Shown here: positions 5,224-7,566 of the stretch, one piece after another
How the letters are laid out: every line of letters begins with the position of its first letter
Numbering within the stretch: position 1 is the stretch's first letter
Source: JBFILW01 sp041612005
Lineage (GTDB): Bacteria; Gemmatimonadota; Gemmatimonadetes; Palauibacterales; Palauibacteraceae
Assembly (NCBI GenBank): GCA_041612005.1
Contig: JBFILW010000136.1
Location: forward strand, 1 to 7,566
DNA length: 7,566 bases
Reading direction: 5' to 3'
Notes under the pieces: generated by a model
What the model was told of the DNA's origin: nothing
The model's database searches: none
What the model saw: only the letters and a program-made list of their open reading frames with translations
Made by a program: the position numbers and the translations under genes

Positions 5224-6723
5224 TCAGCCGCCCCCGGTAATCAGCGCGTCCGCCGAGAGGCTGAGCACCACATCGATGCGCCGGTTCTGGGAGCGCCCGT
5301 CCGCGGTCTGGTTGGAAGCGACCGGTCGGCTCTCCCCATAGCCGACCGCCGTTATGCGGTCCGCGCTCAGCGCCATGTTGGCCAGCAAGTACTCCCGAAC
5401 GGCGATCGCGCGGCGCTGACTGAGCGACCGGTTCAAATCGTCGTTCCCCTGCGAGTCCGTGTGTCCCTCGATCGTCACCGGCGTGTCCGGAAACTCTCGC
5501 AGGACCCGCTGCACCTTGGTGAGCAGCGAGTAGTCTTCGGGCCGGATCTCGGCTGAGCCTGACGGGAAGGTGAAGCCGTGTAAGCGCACGATCAGGTTAT
5601 CTCCACTCACCAGCACCTCGCCCTCTTCCGGGGAAAAGAGCGCCTGAGCCTCCCGGAAGCGCTGCTCCCTCTGCTCGCGCTCCCGCAGCCGAGCGGAGAT
5701 CGTGGCCTCCCGCCGCTCGGTGACGGCCAGCTTCGTCTGCAGAGAATCCACCTCGGTTCGAAGCCGAACCACCTCGGCCTCCTGCCGTCCAAGCTCCTGC
5801 TGGAGATTGGCACGGTCCTCATATAGGCTCCTCACCGCGGCCACGACCTGCTCGGCGACCGGTGTAAAGCCCTCGGCGAAGTTGGGATCGAAGCCCAGCT
5901 CCACCGTAATCCGCCGCAGGTCGGCCTCGTTCTGGAGAATGACCCGCTCTAGTCCCGCATTTCCTTCCTTGCGGGCCTTGTCGATGATCAGGGCGAGGAT
6001 CGCCGCGTGGAGGAATTCACGCACTGCCTGCTGTGCCAGGTCGCCTGCCTCCGACTTTTCGTACCGGTCGCCCTGGAGGACGGCTTCGGCTTCCTGCAGG
6101 AGCGAGTCCGCGACCGCGAAGCTGGCGGGGGCGATGCGATCGACCTTGGCCCGCAAAGCATCACTGCGCAGCCTCTCGGCTCTGCCGAGGAGATCGGCTC
6201 GGATCGCGCGCAACTCCGCCTCGCGGTACTCGGCTTCGGCCTCTCCCGCTCTCTCCCTGGCGTCGTTCTGGCGTCCTCGCTCGATATCGCGACCGGCGTC
6301 GCGGATCTTCGCCTCGGCGCGGTCCCACGGGTTTGTCGCGAACTCGGTAGCCCGCGCCGCGAGCGCGTCGGAACGAGCCGTCAGCGCATCCCGCAGGAGC
6401 ACGTCTCCGATTTCGCGCAGCTCCTCCGCCTGCGCGAGCTCGTCGTTGGCGTCCGCCAGGCGCTTCCGAATGTCCTCGATGCTGCCGTCGCGTTCGTACC
6501 GTTCCCGGGCCTGGCGCAAGTTGTCCTCGGCCTCTTCGAAGTGCCGCGGCGCTATGAGCTGGAGCTGTTCCGCTCGCGCCTGTTCCAGTCGCTGCGCTGT
6601 CTCGTCGATCTCCCGCTCGATCGTCTGACCCGGCGCCCATCGGGGGAGGGCGAGCAGCAGCACGGCTCCGACAATAACTCCTGCTGCCTGGATGGCTGCG
6701 CCGCGCGGTGAACGTCGGCTCAT
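5224..6723 (-). CDS. Exported coiled-coil protein with C-terminal OmpA peptidoglycan-binding domain
   Basis: A 499-aa envelope protein. Residues 1-33 form a signal peptide (basic start, hydrophobic core around VIVGAVLLLAL, then a cut near PGQT). I see no lipobox cysteine. Residues about 35-245 are charged alpha-helix with two diverged copies of a repeat, LQLIAPRHFEEAEDNLRQA near 54-72 and DRIAPASFAVADSLLQEA near 195-212. They resemble DUF4398-type helical regions. A coiled coil runs about 302-360, rich in Glu, Arg and Gln. The OmpA domain (about 380-490) has FPSGSAEIRP, the signature GHTDSQGNDDLNRSLSQRRA at 420-439, and GYGESRPVASNQTADGRSQN. Asp 423 and Arg 438 match the pair that grips diaminopimelate in OmpA and Pal. 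It probably tethers a membrane or envelope structure to peptidoglycan in the periplasm. ATG 6723 overlaps the stop of the thioredoxin-like gene (ATGA), so the two are co-translated. No beta-barrel is visible. Confidence 0.9.
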   Translation of the reverse strand: MSRRSPRGAAIQAAGVIVGAVLLLALPRWAPGQTIEREIDETAQRLEQARAEQLQLIAPRHFEEAEDNLRQARERYERDGSIEDIRKRLADANDELAQAEELREIGDVLLRDALTARSDALAARATEFATNPWDRAEAKIRDAGRDIERGRQNDARERAGEAEAEYREAELRAIRADLLGRAERLRSDALRAKVDRIAPASFAVADSLLQEAEAVLQGDRYEKSEAGDLAQQAVREFLHAAILALIIDKARKEGNAGLERVILQNEADLRRITVELGFDPNFAEGFTPVAEQVVAAVRSLYEDRANLQQELGRQEAEVVRLRTEVDSLQTKLAVTERREATISARLREREQREQRFREAQALFSPEEGEVLVSGDNLIVRLHGFTFPSGSAEIRPEDYSLLTKVQRVLREFPDTPVTIEGHTDSQGNDDLNRSLSQRRAIAVREYLLANMALSADRITAVGYGESRPVASNQTADGRSQNRRIDVVLSLSADALITGGG

Positions 6724-7295
6724 ACGCCACCGCCCGCTCGTTCGAGAATCTCGATCAACTCGCGCAGCGTCGATTCACCTTTGTCTCGAGCGTACCAGCG
6801 CCGCGAATCGCGATAGATCTCCTTCGACGGCCGCACACCGGCGCGCTTTTCGCCTATTACCCACTCCTGCAGCTCGGCGGGACGCGGCGCCCAATGTCCA
6901 ACCGGCCGCGCATCCGCATCGAGAACGATGACGACCGGGATCGAGCGCGAACCGTTTGTCAGGTATTGGTCCATCAACTCGGTGTTATCATCCCGCTTCA
7001 GGATGCGCAGGTCGAGATTGGAGGCAGCCTCGACGAACCGGACCACGACCGGGACTGTATTGGAGGCATCTCCGCACCAGTCTTCCGCGATGGTGAGCAA
7101 CCTCCAATCCCCGCCCAGGGCCTCGACTCGCTCGATTGCCCAGTCCGGTGTGCGATGCGTGTCGTAGACGCCCTTCCAGAGCTCGATGTTCTTCTTCAGC
7201 TCGTTCTCGAGAAAGTGGCCCCAGGTGAGGCCGCGCTCCCAGTACTCGCTGTAGTCCGGTCGAGGGACCGTCTCGGTCTGCTCGGATCTATCCAT
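6720..7295 (-). CDS. Thioredoxin-like protein with a single active-site cysteine
   Basis: A protein of about 191 aa with a thioredoxin-like fold. A helical N-terminal extension (DYSEYWERGLTWGHFLENEL, 14-33) leads to the strand LLTIAEDWCGDA (66-77), then helix VPVVVRFVEAASN. Further on comes SIPVVIVLD (118-126), with the cis-proline typical of the fold at 120. Only Cys 74 is present in the active-site position: WCGD replaces CxxC. This single-cysteine motif is known in the Thioredoxin_9 type (PF14595), so a simple disulfide oxidoreductase role is unlikely; a monothiol or chaperone-like role is possible. There is no signal peptide, so it is probably cytosolic. I chose ATG 7295 because the frame upstream to TTG 7394 shows no family features; its ribosome site is weak. 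Its stop overlaps the start of the OmpA-domain gene by four bases, so the two are translationally coupled, which hints at a shared envelope-related job. Confidence 0.85.
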   Translation of the reverse strand: MDRSEQTETVPRPDYSEYWERGLTWGHFLENELKKNIELWKGVYDTHRTPDWAIERVEALGGDWRLLTIAEDWCGDASNTVPVVVRFVEAASNLDLRILKRDDNTELMDQYLTNGSRSIPVVIVLDADARPVGHWAPRPAELQEWVIGEKRAGVRPSKEIYRDSRRWYARDKGESTLRELIEILERAGGGV

Positions 7296-7443
7296 TGGAC
7301 CCGGGATGGGTAGCTGCCGTGCTGGCGTAATGTTAAGGTGTCCACCGCGATCCGCGCCTGCCGCAAAGATCTCGGAACGCACCGGGTGTAGCAAGAGAAC
7401 CGCGCGACGGGCGCGGCCGTTCCCGGCGCGAAGCCACGTGGAA

Positions 7444-7470
7444 TTGAGACCCCGAACGGCACTCTAAAGT
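7444..7470 (+). promoter_or_regulatory. Possible promoter for the gene beginning at 7561
   Basis: TTGAGA (7444-7449) is five of six to the -35 consensus. TAAAGT (7465-7470) is four of six to the -10, but the 15-base spacer is short. It would give a leader of about 85 bases. The rest of 7296-7560 shows no gene that I can support and no clear terminator. Confidence 0.28.
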
Positions 7471-7545
7471 TCGTGTCCGACCGACTTCCGACGAACCGGG
7501 ACGTGGCCGGGCGCGAGAGATCCGCGAGACAGACTCCACTGACGT

Positions 7546-7552
7546 AAGGAGG
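7546..7552 (+). promoter_or_regulatory. Strong ribosome binding site (AAGGAGG) for the gene at the right edge
   Basis: AAGGAGG at 7546-7552 is eight bases upstream of the ATG at 7561, the ideal arrangement for translation initiation. It is the best Shine-Dalgarno sequence in the window. Confidence 0.7.
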
Positions 7553-7560
7553 GGGAATAG

Positions 7561-7566
7561 ATGGAA
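7561..7566 (+). CDS. First two codons of a plus-strand gene running off the right edge
   Basis: ATG GAA occupies the last six bases behind a near-perfect ribosome binding site. Nothing can be said of the product. The gene is divergent from the thioredoxin-like/OmpA-domain pair, with about 265 bases between the two starts. Confidence 0.6.

Noticed and set aside
5702..6628. Long plus-strand open frame of about 308 codons opposite the OmpA-domain gene
   Set aside because: Its translation is Ser/Arg/Ala repetitive and arises from the codon bias of the real minus-strand gene, which has a signal peptide and a recognisable domain.
1..7566. CRISPR array, tRNA, rRNA, transposon or phage genes
   Set aside because: No regularly spaced repeats, no cloverleaf or rRNA-like segment, no transposase or integrase motifs in any frame.

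Overview
This 7.6 kb window is GC-rich chromosomal DNA, dense with short intergenic gaps, 4-base gene overlaps and several non-ATG starts (GTG, TTG). The large secreted protein with an OmpA-type peptidoglycan-binding domain points to a diderm (Gram-negative-type) bacterium. The overall style would fit an environmental phylum such as Gemmatimonadota, but that is an impression, not something the sequence proves. I see no insertion sequence, CRISPR array, tRNA, rRNA or prophage signal.

Left part (1-1136): two divergent glycosyltransferase genes. A membrane GT-C-type sugar transferase runs leftward off the window edge (minus strand, starts at 396). A family-2 glycosyltransferase resembling dolichyl/polyprenyl-phosphate mannose synthases runs rightward (start about 423). 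They plausibly form donor-maker and donor-user steps of a polyprenol-phosphate-sugar pathway.

Middle-left (1117-2304), minus strand: a small ribbon-helix-helix-like protein (about 60 aa) with a near-consensus promoter (TTGCCA, 17 bp, TATAAT) upstream, then two short proteins of unknown function coupled by a GTGA stop/start overlap. Upstream of the promoter lies a cluster of CGTAA/TTACG inverted half-sites and an imperfect palindrome, in a gene-free stretch that separates this group from the rightward genes.

Middle (2585-5195), plus strand: an NhaC-family Na+/H+ antiporter, then 12 bases later a short-chain reductase of the enoyl-ACP reductase type (YX6K active site, FabL/FabI-like). After a perfect GC hairpin comes a small protein with a single C-terminal membrane segment. 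This looks like one transcription unit.

Right part (5224-7295), minus strand: a monothiol thioredoxin-like protein and, overlapping it by ATGA, a 499-aa exported coiled-coil/OmpA-domain protein with two diverged copies of a helical repeat. A new plus-strand gene with a strong ribosome binding site begins at the last six bases of the window.

No fully new biological system is evident. The most interesting items are the possible regulatory array beside the small RHH-like protein, the two coupled unknown proteins, the glycosyltransferase pair, and the internal repeat of the OmpA-domain protein.
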